A DNA stretch of 64,000 nt from a bacterium (GTDB lineage: Bacteria; Zhuqueibacterota; QNDG01; DSAB01), in the NCBI GenBank assembly GCA_016931965.1, contig JAFGDT010000086.1, forward strand, positions 62,001 through 126,000, read 5' to 3'. The position numbers were made by a program, and so were the translations under genes. The notes beneath the pieces were generated by a model. The model did no database searches and was not told the DNA's origin. It worked only from the letters and a program-made list of their open reading frames with translations. This document shows, in pieces, positions 52,924 to 61,122 of the stretch. Position 1 is the stretch's first letter. Each line of letters starts with the position of its first letter.

Positions 52924-53507
52924 TCGACTCGATTCGAGGAAGGTTAATCCAAAAAACACCGACATATATCGTCGTCGAAACGCACGGCGTTGGATTCAGA
53001 TTGTTGATTTCCCTTGCCAGTTTCGAAGCGTTTGGTGATGTGGGGAATGAAATCTCCATACTCACCTATCTCCACGTCAGAGAAGATACCCTTCAACTTT
53101 TCGGTTTTGCCAGGGAAGAAGAAAGAGAACTGTTTTTACACTTAATTTCGGTAACGGGTGTAGGGCCGCGATCCGCTCAGAGCATCCTTTCAGGGATAAC
53201 AGTTGAAGAATTTAAACGGGCTGTTCTGAACCAGGATCTCGATGTCCTGACTTCTGCCCCCGGAGTGGGTAAAAAAACAGCAGAGCGACTCATTCTTGAG
53301 CTTCGAGAAAAAATAGGTGACGCCAAATCGGCTTGGAAGACAATGCCTCAAATCATACCCAATTCGGTTGGAGAAGAAGCCGTACTCGCCTTGATGTCTC
53401 TGGGATACAAACGCGCGCGTGCACAGGAAAAAGTACAACGCACTCTACAAAAAACACCATCACTGACTTTGGAAGAACTCATCAGGCGGGTATTGCGCGA
53501 GTTGTAA
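52920..53507 (+). CDS. ruvA: Holliday junction DNA helicase RuvA
   Basis: 195 residues: N-terminal OB fold ('[27 protein letters not shown]', 'LHVREDTLQLFGF'), helix-hairpin-helix segments ('VTGVGPRSAQSILSG', 'APGVGKKTAERLILELREKI') and a C-terminal domain with 'VLALMSLGYKRARAQ'. It holds the four-way junction for RuvB. ATG 52920 overlaps the ruvC stop by four bases. Confidence 0.97.
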   Translation: MIDSIRGRLIQKTPTYIVVETHGVGFRLLISLASFEAFGDVGNEISILTYLHVREDTLQLFGFAREEERELFLHLISVTGVGPRSAQSILSGITVEEFKRAVLNQDLDVLTSAPGVGKKTAERLILELREKIGDAKSAWKTMPQIIPNSVGEEAVLALMSLGYKRARAQEKVQRTLQKTPSLTLEELIRRVLREL

Positions 53508-53612
53508 ACAAGCACATGAAATGGCATTATTCAAAACGTAAGGCATCCATTTGTGATGATAATGGATTCCATTTTCTGAATTGAAACATGAACTATTCTT
53601 TTTGTTTTTGAT

Positions 53613-54635
53613 ATGAATAAAGAGCGTATCACAAATCCTGCACCTCTTGACGACGAAAAAGCATGGGATCAATCATTACGGCCCCGTTTTTTTGAGGAAT
53701 TTGTGGGACAGGAAAAGATTGTTTCCAATCTGCGCATTTTCATTCAGGCGGCCAAAGAGCGGGGAGAAGCATTGGATCACGTCCTCTTTTACGGACCTCC
53801 GGGTTTGGGAAAAACCACACTGGCCCACATCATATCCAATGCGCTGGATGTCGAAATTAAATCGACCACAGGGCCTGCCTTGGAAAGACCGGGTGATCTG
53901 GCGGGGATTCTGACAAACCTTCAAGCGCACGACGTTTTGTTTATTGATGAAATCCATCGACTGAATGCCGTTGTGGAAGAGTATCTCTATCCAGCCATGG
54001 AGGATTATCGACTGGATATCGTCATTGACAAAGGACCCCATGCCCGAAGCATTGGTCTCAACCTGCCCAATTTCACCCTGGTGGGTGCAACCACACGCGC
54101 GGGTCTTCTGACGGCCCCCATGCGGAGCCGTTTTGGCGTCGTCAATCGGCTCGATTATTATCTGCCAGGTGAATTGGCACAAATCCTTGTGCGATCGGCC
54201 CGATTGCTTAAAATAGAGGTCGAGGAAGAGGGTATTCAAGAAATCGCAAAACGTTCAAGAGGCACACCCAGGGTGGCCAATCGGCTTCTCAGAAGAGTCC
54301 GGGACTTCGCGCAGGTTGAAGGAGAAGGACGTATCACCCAGGAAATTGCCCTCACTTCCTTGGAACGGTTGGATGTGGATGGTTTCGGTTTGGATGAAAT
54401 GGACAAACGCATTCTAACAGTGATCATCGAAAAATTTAGTGGGGGTCCGGTGGGGATCAATACCCTGGCCATTGCCGTGGGAGAAGAGAGCGATACGATT
54501 GAGGAGATATACGAACCTTTTCTCATTAAAGAAGGCTTTTTGAAAAGGACGCCGAGAGGTCGAGAAGCTGCGGAACTGGCTTATCGCACATTGGACATAC
54601 CTCCGAAGAACGATTTTCAAAGCAATTTGTTTTAA
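53613..54635 (+). CDS. ruvB: Holliday junction DNA helicase RuvB
   Basis: 340 residues: '[15 protein letters not shown]' start, Walker [10 protein letters not shown] (61-69), Walker B 'LFIDEIHRL', sensor 1 'VGATTRAG', arginine-finger/sensor 2 region and a winged-helix C-terminus ('[29 protein letters not shown]'). It is the AAA+ motor for branch migration. It starts 105 bases after ruvA with no clear ribosome-binding site before ATG 53613; the gap holds no gene I can support. Confidence 0.97.
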   Translation: MNKERITNPAPLDDEKAWDQSLRPRFFEEFVGQEKIVSNLRIFIQAAKERGEALDHVLFYGPPGLGKTTLAHIISNALDVEIKSTTGPALERPGDLAGILTNLQAHDVLFIDEIHRLNAVVEEYLYPAMEDYRLDIVIDKGPHARSIGLNLPNFTLVGATTRAGLLTAPMRSRFGVVNRLDYYLPGELAQILVRSARLLKIEVEEEGIQEIAKRSRGTPRVANRLLRRVRDFAQVEGEGRITQEIALTSLERLDVDGFGLDEMDKRILTVIIEKFSGGPVGINTLAIAVGEESDTIEEIYEPFLIKEGFLKRTPRGREAAELAYRTLDIPPKNDFQSNLF

Positions 54636-54694
54636 TTAGAAGGGGAACGAAAATCAATCAGAACAATTCGATTTAACAATAAAGGGAGAGTGAA

Positions 54695-55723
54695 ATGAAA
54701 CTTTCCGATTTCAAGTACAGGGTTCCAGAGAAATATATCGCACAGTATCCGAGTAAAAAACGGGGTGACTCGCGAATGATGGTTCTTCATCGGGACAGTC
54801 AGAAAATTGAAGAAAGACATTTCAAACACATCCTATCCTACCTTCGGGAAGGGGATTGCCTGGTCGTCAATGAAACCAAGGTTTTCCCGGCAAGACTAAA
54901 GGGAATCAAAGACAAAACCCAGGCTGTGGTTGAAATCTTTTTACTTCGTGAGTTGGAAAAAGATCTCTGGGAAGTGCTTGTACGACCGGCAAGAAAAGTC
55001 AGGGTGGGGAATAAACTCAATGTCGGAGGGCATCTCAATTGTGAAGTGGTTGATAACACAATTTCAGGTGGTCGTGTGGTTCGTTTTTCATACGAGGGGG
55101 ATTTCAATGAAATCATCGATAAAATCGGTAAGGTGCCGCTACCACCCTATATTAAAAGGGAATCGAAGAACATCGATAAACAGCGTTACCAATCCATTTT
55201 TGCCAATAAGAGGGGCGCCGTGGCTGCTCCCACAGCCGCTCTGCATTTCGATAAAAAAATCGTTAAAAAAATCGAACATATGGATGTCAAAATTGCCCCC
55301 GTTGTTTTGCATGTGGGATTGGGTACATTTCGTCCCATTGTGGTGGAGGATCTGACGCGTCACAAAATGGATTCGGAATACTATGAAGTCTCTCCTGAAT
55401 CGGCAGATATCATCAACAAATCGATCGATAAAGGGGGCAGAATTGTGGCTATCGGAACAACGGTGGTCCGTGTTCTGGAATCGGTTGTCATTACCAACGG
55501 ACATGTCAAACCCAACAGCGGTTGGACGGACAAATTTATTTATCCTCCCTACGACTTTCGTATTGTTGATATTCTTCTCACCAATTTTCATATGCCGGCG
55601 TCAACTCTGCTCATGCTGGTATGTGCTTTTGGCGGACGAGACCTCGTATTTAAGGCTTACCGAAAAGCAATCCGTGAGAAGTATCGCTTTTTTTCTTACG
55701 GAGATGCCATGCTCATCCTGTGA
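54695..55723 (+). CDS. queA: tRNA preQ1-34 S-adenosylmethionine ribosyltransferase-isomerase
   Basis: 342 residues: 'SDFKYRVPEKYIAQYP', 'RDSRMMVLHR'-type start, 'VNETKVFPARL', 'PLPPYIKR', 'GAVAAPTAALHF', 'VLHVGLGTFRPI', 'ILTNFHMPASTLLML' and 'DAMLIL' are QueA hallmarks. It transfers ribose from SAM to preQ1 in tRNA to give epoxyqueuosine. GGGAGAG precedes ATG 54695. It follows ruvB, a conserved ruvB-queA order. Confidence 0.97.
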   Translation: MKLSDFKYRVPEKYIAQYPSKKRGDSRMMVLHRDSQKIEERHFKHILSYLREGDCLVVNETKVFPARLKGIKDKTQAVVEIFLLRELEKDLWEVLVRPARKVRVGNKLNVGGHLNCEVVDNTISGGRVVRFSYEGDFNEIIDKIGKVPLPPYIKRESKNIDKQRYQSIFANKRGAVAAPTAALHFDKKIVKKIEHMDVKIAPVVLHVGLGTFRPIVVEDLTRHKMDSEYYEVSPESADIINKSIDKGGRIVAIGTTVVRVLESVVITNGHVKPNSGWTDKFIYPPYDFRIVDILLTNFHMPASTLLMLVCAFGGRDLVFKAYRKAIREKYRFFSYGDAMLIL

Positions 55724-55736
55724 TTCAGGAGATCCT

Positions 55737-56438
55737 TTGCAAGCTCAATATTCAAAAGTGGTTGCCATTGTGGCTGCGGCCGGATCGGGAAAGAGAGCGG
55801 GAAAGACCACACCCAAACAGTTTCTTGAAATTTCTGGGAAACCGATTTTTATCCACACATTGGGAAAATTTGACCTTTGCAGAGAAGTGGATGAGGTACT
55901 CCTCGTTGTGCAGCCTGATCAAATGAAAAACGCAGAAAAGAGCATCGACAAATACCATATTCAGAAAGTGAAAAAAATGGTTGAGGGCGGACCTGAACGG
56001 CAGCACTCCGTAAGAAACGGAATCGACAAGATAACCGAGGGAACCACCATTGTGGTCATACACGATGCGGTAAGGCCTTTCGTTTCGGTCGAGAAAATCA
56101 CGGAAGTCATACAAATGGCCAAAAAAGAAGGGGCCGCCATACTGGCCATTCCGGTAAAAAATACGATCAAATCTGGAGCAGACGGCTGGGTCAAAGAGAC
56201 CTTGAAACGGGAGTCTCTGTGGAGCGTTCAAACCCCCCAGGCTTTTCAGATCGATTGGATCAAAAAAGCATACAAAAAAGCCGACGAGGACAATATCTTT
56301 GCTACTGATGATGCATTGTTGATCGAGCGGTTGGGATATCCAATTAAAATCGTGCAGGGAGAAGAACAAAATCTCAAAATCACTTCTGCTATGGATCTGT
56401 TTATGGCAGAAAAATGGATGAATGAGGCATCGCGATGA
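55737..56438 (+). CDS. ispD: 2-C-methyl-D-erythritol 4-phosphate cytidylyltransferase
   Basis: 233 residues. 'VAIVAAAGSGKRAGKTTPKQFLEI' is the CTP-binding loop, 'IVVIHDAVRPFVS' and 'SVQTPQAFQ...ATDDALLIERLGY' complete the IspD signature. It makes CDP-ME in the non-mevalonate isoprenoid pathway. The start is TTG 55737, five bases after AGGAG; longer frames back to 55383 only read through queA in another frame. The stop overlaps ispF by four bases. Confidence 0.94.
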   Translation: MQAQYSKVVAIVAAAGSGKRAGKTTPKQFLEISGKPIFIHTLGKFDLCREVDEVLLVVQPDQMKNAEKSIDKYHIQKVKKMVEGGPERQHSVRNGIDKITEGTTIVVIHDAVRPFVSVEKITEVIQMAKKEGAAILAIPVKNTIKSGADGWVKETLKRESLWSVQTPQAFQIDWIKKAYKKADEDNIFATDDALLIERLGYPIKIVQGEEQNLKITSAMDLFMAEKWMNEASR

Positions 56439-56914
56439 GGGTGGGCTTTGGATATGACCTTCATCCTCTGGTTGAGGGCAGACCATTGGTTTTGGGGGGC
56501 ATCTCCATTCCTTCAGACAAGGGACTGATGGGCCATTCGGATGCAGATGTTCTCTGTCACGCCATTGCCGATGGTCTTTTGGGTGCGGCAGCACTGGGAG
56601 ATATCGGCGAACATTTTCCCGATACAGATCCAATTTATAAAAATGCATCCAGTGTCGACCTGCTCAATCGGGTGGGCCAAAAAGTAAACCAGGCGGGATA
56701 CTGGATTCAAAATATCGATTCTACGATCGTAGCCGAAGCCCCTAAACTTCAATCCCACAAATCAGCGATGATTAAAAAAATAGCCGCAGCCTTGGATATC
56801 GATCCCGGAATCGTATCGGTGAAAGCCACAACCCATGAAGGACTCGGTCCAGTGGGCCAGGGTGAAGCCATCGTTGCTTATGCACTTGTTTCAATAGAAG
56901 AAAAAACAAAATAG
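56435..56914 (+). CDS. ispF: 2-C-methyl-D-erythritol 2,4-cyclodiphosphate synthase
   Basis: 159 residues. Zn ligands D8 and H10 in 'FGYDLHPL' and H42 in 'SDADVLCHAI', plus 'GDIGEHFPDTDP' and 'ATTHEGLGPVGQGEAIVAYA'. It forms MEcPP in the MEP pathway. It directly follows ispD (ATGA overlap), the classical ispDF pair. Its TAG overlaps the GTG start of the next gene. Confidence 0.97.
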   Translation: MRVGFGYDLHPLVEGRPLVLGGISIPSDKGLMGHSDADVLCHAIADGLLGAAALGDIGEHFPDTDPIYKNASSVDLLNRVGQKVNQAGYWIQNIDSTIVAEAPKLQSHKSAMIKKIAAALDIDPGIVSVKATTHEGLGPVGQGEAIVAYALVSIEEKTK

Positions 56915-57510
56915 TGGAAGGATTGCAGGATTTTTTTCGTTCTCTGGAAGGCTGGGGAGCTTACCTGTTCCTTTTTTTAAGCTCAATGGTCGAAAACCTC
57001 TTTCCTCCATTTCCGGGTGATACATTCGTCATATTGGGTGCATTCCTGGTCGGCAGAGGACAACTGGGATTCTTCCCGGCCTATGTCTCGACGACGTTGG
57101 GCAGTTTGGCCGGATTTATGACACTCTACCTTGTGGGAAGAAAACTGGGCAAAAGATTTCTCGAAGGAAGGGCATGGCGTTTCTTTTCTCAGGAACATTT
57201 TAACCGCGTATTGCGGTGGTTTGACCGGTATGGAAACACCGTAATTGCCCTAAACCGATTCTTCTCCGGATTCCGGGGAGTGGTTTCATTGGGAGCCGGC
57301 ATCGTTCGGATGGATATGAAAATTGTACTCTCTCTGGGATTCCTGAGTTGTCTGATCTGGAACTCCATTCTGATGGGAGTGGGCATCTGGATCGGCGAAA
57401 ATTGGATCATGATCGTTCGAAACTATCAATTAGGGGTTTTGTGTCTCCTGTTCTTGCTTTTGATTTTTCTGTGGATCAAAACAGCAATCAAAAAGAAGAT
57501 CGAAAAATAA
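56914..57510 (+). CDS. DedA/SNARE-associated family membrane protein
   Basis: 198 residues with about five membrane segments: 'YLFLFLSSMVENLFPPFPGDTFVILGAFLVG', 'FMTLYLVGRKLG', 'LNRFFSGFRGVVSLGAGIVRMD' and 'WNSILMGVGIWIGENW' match the DedA/VTT family, which act as lipid scramblases or in proton-coupled membrane homeostasis. GTG 56914 overlaps the ispF stop (TAGTG). It sits between ispF and gltX. Confidence 0.93.
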   Translation: MEGLQDFFRSLEGWGAYLFLFLSSMVENLFPPFPGDTFVILGAFLVGRGQLGFFPAYVSTTLGSLAGFMTLYLVGRKLGKRFLEGRAWRFFSQEHFNRVLRWFDRYGNTVIALNRFFSGFRGVVSLGAGIVRMDMKIVLSLGFLSCLIWNSILMGVGIWIGENWIMIVRNYQLGVLCLLFLLLIFLWIKTAIKKKIEK

Positions 57511-57522
57511 GTTTATGGTTCG

Positions 57523-58962
57523 ATGAAAAAAGAGATACGTACACGTTTTGCGCCAAGTCCGACAGGACATTTGCATATAGGAAACGGCCGAACCGCATTG
57601 ATGAATTGGCTCTTTGCTCGGCACAGCGGCGGAAAGTTTATCCTTCGGATTGAAGACACGGACAGGGAAAGATCGACCGAAACGTCAGAAATATCCATTC
57701 TGGAAGACCTGAAGTGGTTGGGTCTCGACTGGGACGAAGGGCCTGACCGGCAGGGACAATACGGTCCGTACAGACAATCCGAAAGAATGGGGATCTATCG
57801 TGAATATATTGAAAAGTTGAATGACGCCGGAAAAGCATACCCCTGCTTTTGTACACCTGAAGAATTGGAAAACCGGCGCCTGCAGATGCTGGCAAAAGGA
57901 CAATCCCCAAAGTACGACGGACGCTGTCGGGAACTGGACAAAACAGAAAGAGAACGGTTGATGCAAGCCGGTATTAAATCCTCAATTCGCTTCCGTGTGG
58001 ACCAGGATGAAGCGGATTTTAAGGATTTAATCCGGGGGCATCTTTCCTTTTCCAAAGAAACCCTAGGAGACTTCGTCCTGTTGCGTCCTGACAATACACC
58101 GGTCTACAATTTCGCCTGTGTTGTAGATGACCACACCATGGATATAACCCACATCATTCGGGGAGACGACCATATTTCCAATACCCCCCGGCAGTTTCTC
58201 CTCTATCAGGCTTTTGGATGGACGACCCCTTTGTTTGCGCATATTCCCATGATTCTTGGCAAGGATCGTGAGCGCCTCTCCAAAAGACACGGTGCCACGT
58301 CGGTTTCACAATACAGAGAACTCGGTTATCTCCCTGAAGCATTGGTCAACTTTCTTTCCCTGCTTGGGTGGTCATCTGAAAGTGGAGAGGAAATCCTTTC
58401 CCGCAAAAGATTGATCGATGAGTTTGATTTCAACCGCGTTTCCAAAGCCCCATCTGTCTTCGATGTGGAAAAATTGAAATGGATGAACGGTGTCTACATT
58501 CGAAACTTGGATGTTGACACGTTGACAGACTTGCTTGACCCTTTTCTAAAAAGGGAAGATTTTTCATCGAAAGCGATCGATAAAATCAAACCCATCGTCG
58601 CTCTGCTTCAGGACAAATTGGAAAATCTATCGGCTATTCAGGAAAAAATTAAAATTTTCACCCGGGATCAGGTGATTTTCGAAAGCGTGGAAGCGAAAAC
58701 CATGGTGCGGAGCAGCGGAACCAGACCCATAATGAAGGCTTTTCTGCATGAGATGTCGCCGAATCAAAAATGGGACACCGAAACCTTTGCCAGGATCATG
58801 AAAAGGGTACAGGACCAGACCGGTGTGAAAGGGAAACAGGTATGGATGCCCGTTCGAATCGCATTGACCGGACAGATGCACGGACCGGATCTTTCAAAAG
58901 TGGCTGAAATCCTGGGTTACGAAAAGTGCCAACGTTTCATCCGGAACATTCTCAATGGATAG
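57523..58962 (+). CDS. gltX: Glutamate-tRNA ligase
   Basis: 479 residues: class I HIGH-type motif 'PSPTGHLHIGNGRTALMNW' (about 11-29), the KMSKS-type 'RERLSKRHG' (about 249-257), and the all-helical anticodon-binding C-terminal half ending 'GYEKCQRFIRNIL'. It charges tRNA-Glu (and possibly tRNA-Gln before amidotransfer). The ATG is 12 bases after the dedA stop with no strong ribosome-binding site. Confidence 0.97.
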   Translation: MKKEIRTRFAPSPTGHLHIGNGRTALMNWLFARHSGGKFILRIEDTDRERSTETSEISILEDLKWLGLDWDEGPDRQGQYGPYRQSERMGIYREYIEKLNDAGKAYPCFCTPEELENRRLQMLAKGQSPKYDGRCRELDKTERERLMQAGIKSSIRFRVDQDEADFKDLIRGHLSFSKETLGDFVLLRPDNTPVYNFACVVDDHTMDITHIIRGDDHISNTPRQFLLYQAFGWTTPLFAHIPMILGKDRERLSKRHGATSVSQYRELGYLPEALVNFLSLLGWSSESGEEILSRKRLIDEFDFNRVSKAPSVFDVEKLKWMNGVYIRNLDVDTLTDLLDPFLKREDFSSKAIDKIKPIVALLQDKLENLSAIQEKIKIFTRDQVIFESVEAKTMVRSSGTRPIMKAFLHEMSPNQKWDTETFARIMKRVQDQTGVKGKQVWMPVRIALTGQMHGPDLSKVAEILGYEKCQRFIRNILNG

Positions 58963-59195
58963 GAACACGTAAGTGGCTTCCTATTGTTCAACATCACGCT
59001 AGCTGAAAACAAAACATAAAAAGGAACATGCCGATCGATTGCACTGATTACCCTTTAATTATTCTATAATTAACTTTGTATCTTTTTGGTTGATTTGGAT
59101 GAACTCAACATACTTTTACTCAAGGAATGTATTTTGCTACAAAAGCTTTCTACCGAAAGGAGATAGGTAATATTTGGAATAGCCTTATTGTCCAT

Positions 59196-61070
59196 ATGAT
59201 GAAAAAAATGAAAATAGGTCTTCTCATAATCGCTCTTTTGAGTTTGATACCTCGTCCGATAGGTTCGGAGGAACTGCCTCTCTTCCCTGTCCCCGATGGC
59301 ATGGCATTGCAAATTCAATTCTGGATCAATGTATTCACACTCTACTCTGATCATCAAATGATCATCCACGATGCAGACAAGCCGGAAAGGATATATAAGA
59401 TTGTCGATTTCAGAGCCTATTTCCCCGATGGAGGCGGCGATAGAATTCAGGAAAGAGAAATCCTGGAGAGAGAGAAGGACAAAGTCATTTCAATCCTGAA
59501 AAAACTGAGCACGACTGGTATAACGGACTCGCTTTCCAGAGAGGAATTGAGAATATACCGTCTGTTTGGCACCAAACCGACAAAGAATACATTCGTACGG
59601 GCCGCCCAGTCAGTGCGGATTCAAGATGGCATGAGAGAGACTTTTCTTGACGGTCTGGTTCGCTCGGGTAGATATCTAACCGAAGTAAAAGTCATTTGCG
59701 AACATTATGATTTGCCGGAAGAGCTGGCCTATCTTCCCCACATCGAATCGTCCTTCAATCCGCATGCACAATCAAAATACGGTGCAGTGGGCATGTGGCA
59801 GTTCACACGAACCACCGGCAGAGAATATCTGACCATACGAACTGAAATTGATGAAAGAAGGGATCCCTATCTTTCAACGGAGGCCGCGGCCAGACATTTA
59901 AAAATGCTATACCGCAATTTGGGAAGCTGGCCTCTGGCCATTACAGCATACAATCACGGCCTGTCGGGTATCAGGCAGGCAGTTCGCAGAGTGGGTTCGA
60001 CCGATCTGAGCGAAATCATTCGAGAATACCAAAATAAAAATTTCGGATTCGCCTCGAAAAATTTTTATGCCGAGTTTATGGCAGCCGTTTGGGTATCCGA
60101 AAATGTATCCCAGTATTTCGGACAAGTCCACTACGCATCGCCACTACGGATGACAAACCACGAGCTTCAGGAAAATCTGCCTTTAAGTAAAGTGATCGAA
60201 ATGTTTGATACGTCAATCGATGAATTAAAAGATCTCAATCCAGCTCTACGTACACCCATATTCCGAGAAGAGAAAGATATCCCCGAGGGATATCGGTTGA
60301 AACTTCCCATTCGCGGTGATGAATACGTATTTGACAATTCAACAATATTGGAAAACCAACCATCACCGCAGAATATTGATGAACAAAATAACAATCCAGA
60401 AACCGGAAAATGGACAATGCTTTTAAAAAATGTCGAGACTTGGATGAAAACAGTATTCTCTCTCAACCGTACACAGACCCAACAATCCGGAGATGAAAAT
60501 CCTCTTTTCTGGTCGGTTGAAGAAAGTGAAATGGCGAATAAGCCGGAAATGGATTTATCGAGTTCAATTATTCCAGAGAATGCAGTGAGCATCTATTCTG
60601 ATTTACAACTGACAGAATTCGAAATAACAGCTTCCCTGCATGTAGACGGTGAATCGGTTGTCGTACAGCCCGACGAAACGCTGGGTCATTATGCGGACTG
60701 GCTGGAAATTCCCACATGGACACTTCGAAGACTGAATAACTTGAATTTCTATCAACAAATTAGAATCGGACAAAAAATAATCCTCAGCTTCGATCGTGTC
60801 TCAAAAACGCAGTTTGAAGAGAGAAGATTGTCCTACCATCAGGAAATCCGAAAACAATTTTTCGAACAATACAGAATCGAAAAATCCATTACCCATACAG
60901 TGGGAAGGGGAGAAACCCTATGGACCTTGGCCGTATATCGATATGATGTGCCCCTCTGGCTTCTCATGGCTTACAATCAGGACAAAGATCCGAATCGTGT
61001 GAAACCCGGAGAAATCATGACGATTCCCATCATCGAAAAAGTGACTCCGCCTTCAAACGGGACAACATAG
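59196..61070 (+). CDS. LysM-containing lytic transglycosylase (MltD-like)
   Basis: About 624 residues. Signal peptide (MMKKMKIGLLIIALLSLIPRPIGS), a helical N-region, a family 1-type transglycosylase domain (about 165-320) with catalytic Glu near 184 in 'LPHIESSFNPHAQSKYGAVGMWQF', 'RRDPYLSTEAAARHLK' and 'AITAYNHGLSGIRQAVRRVG', then three LysM-like units near 340-390, 510-555 and 570-620 ('THTVGRGETLWTLAVYRYDVP'). It cleaves peptidoglycan glycan strands. The start is uncertain: ATG 59196 (or 59199) precedes the signal peptide; a frame from 59127 is also open, and AAAGGAGA lies about 35 bases upstream of 59196. Confidence 0.9.
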   Translation: MMKKMKIGLLIIALLSLIPRPIGSEELPLFPVPDGMALQIQFWINVFTLYSDHQMIIHDADKPERIYKIVDFRAYFPDGGGDRIQEREILEREKDKVISILKKLSTTGITDSLSREELRIYRLFGTKPTKNTFVRAAQSVRIQDGMRETFLDGLVRSGRYLTEVKVICEHYDLPEELAYLPHIESSFNPHAQSKYGAVGMWQFTRTTGREYLTIRTEIDERRDPYLSTEAAARHLKMLYRNLGSWPLAITAYNHGLSGIRQAVRRVGSTDLSEIIREYQNKNFGFASKNFYAEFMAAVWVSENVSQYFGQVHYASPLRMTNHELQENLPLSKVIEMFDTSIDELKDLNPALRTPIFREEKDIPEGYRLKLPIRGDEYVFDNSTILENQPSPQNIDEQNNNPETGKWTMLLKNVETWMKTVFSLNRTQTQQSGDENPLFWSVEESEMANKPEMDLSSSIIPENAVSIYSDLQLTEFEITASLHVDGESVVVQPDETLGHYADWLEIPTWTLRRLNNLNFYQQIRIGQKIILSFDRVSKTQFEERRLSYHQEIRKQFFEQYRIEKSITHTVGRGETLWTLAVYRYDVPLWLLMAYNQDKDPNRVKPGEIMTIPIIEKVTPPSNGTT

Positions 61071-61122
61071 AAAACGATTCGCTTTCTGTCATATGAAACA
61101 GACAAAGAAACGAAGAACAGTT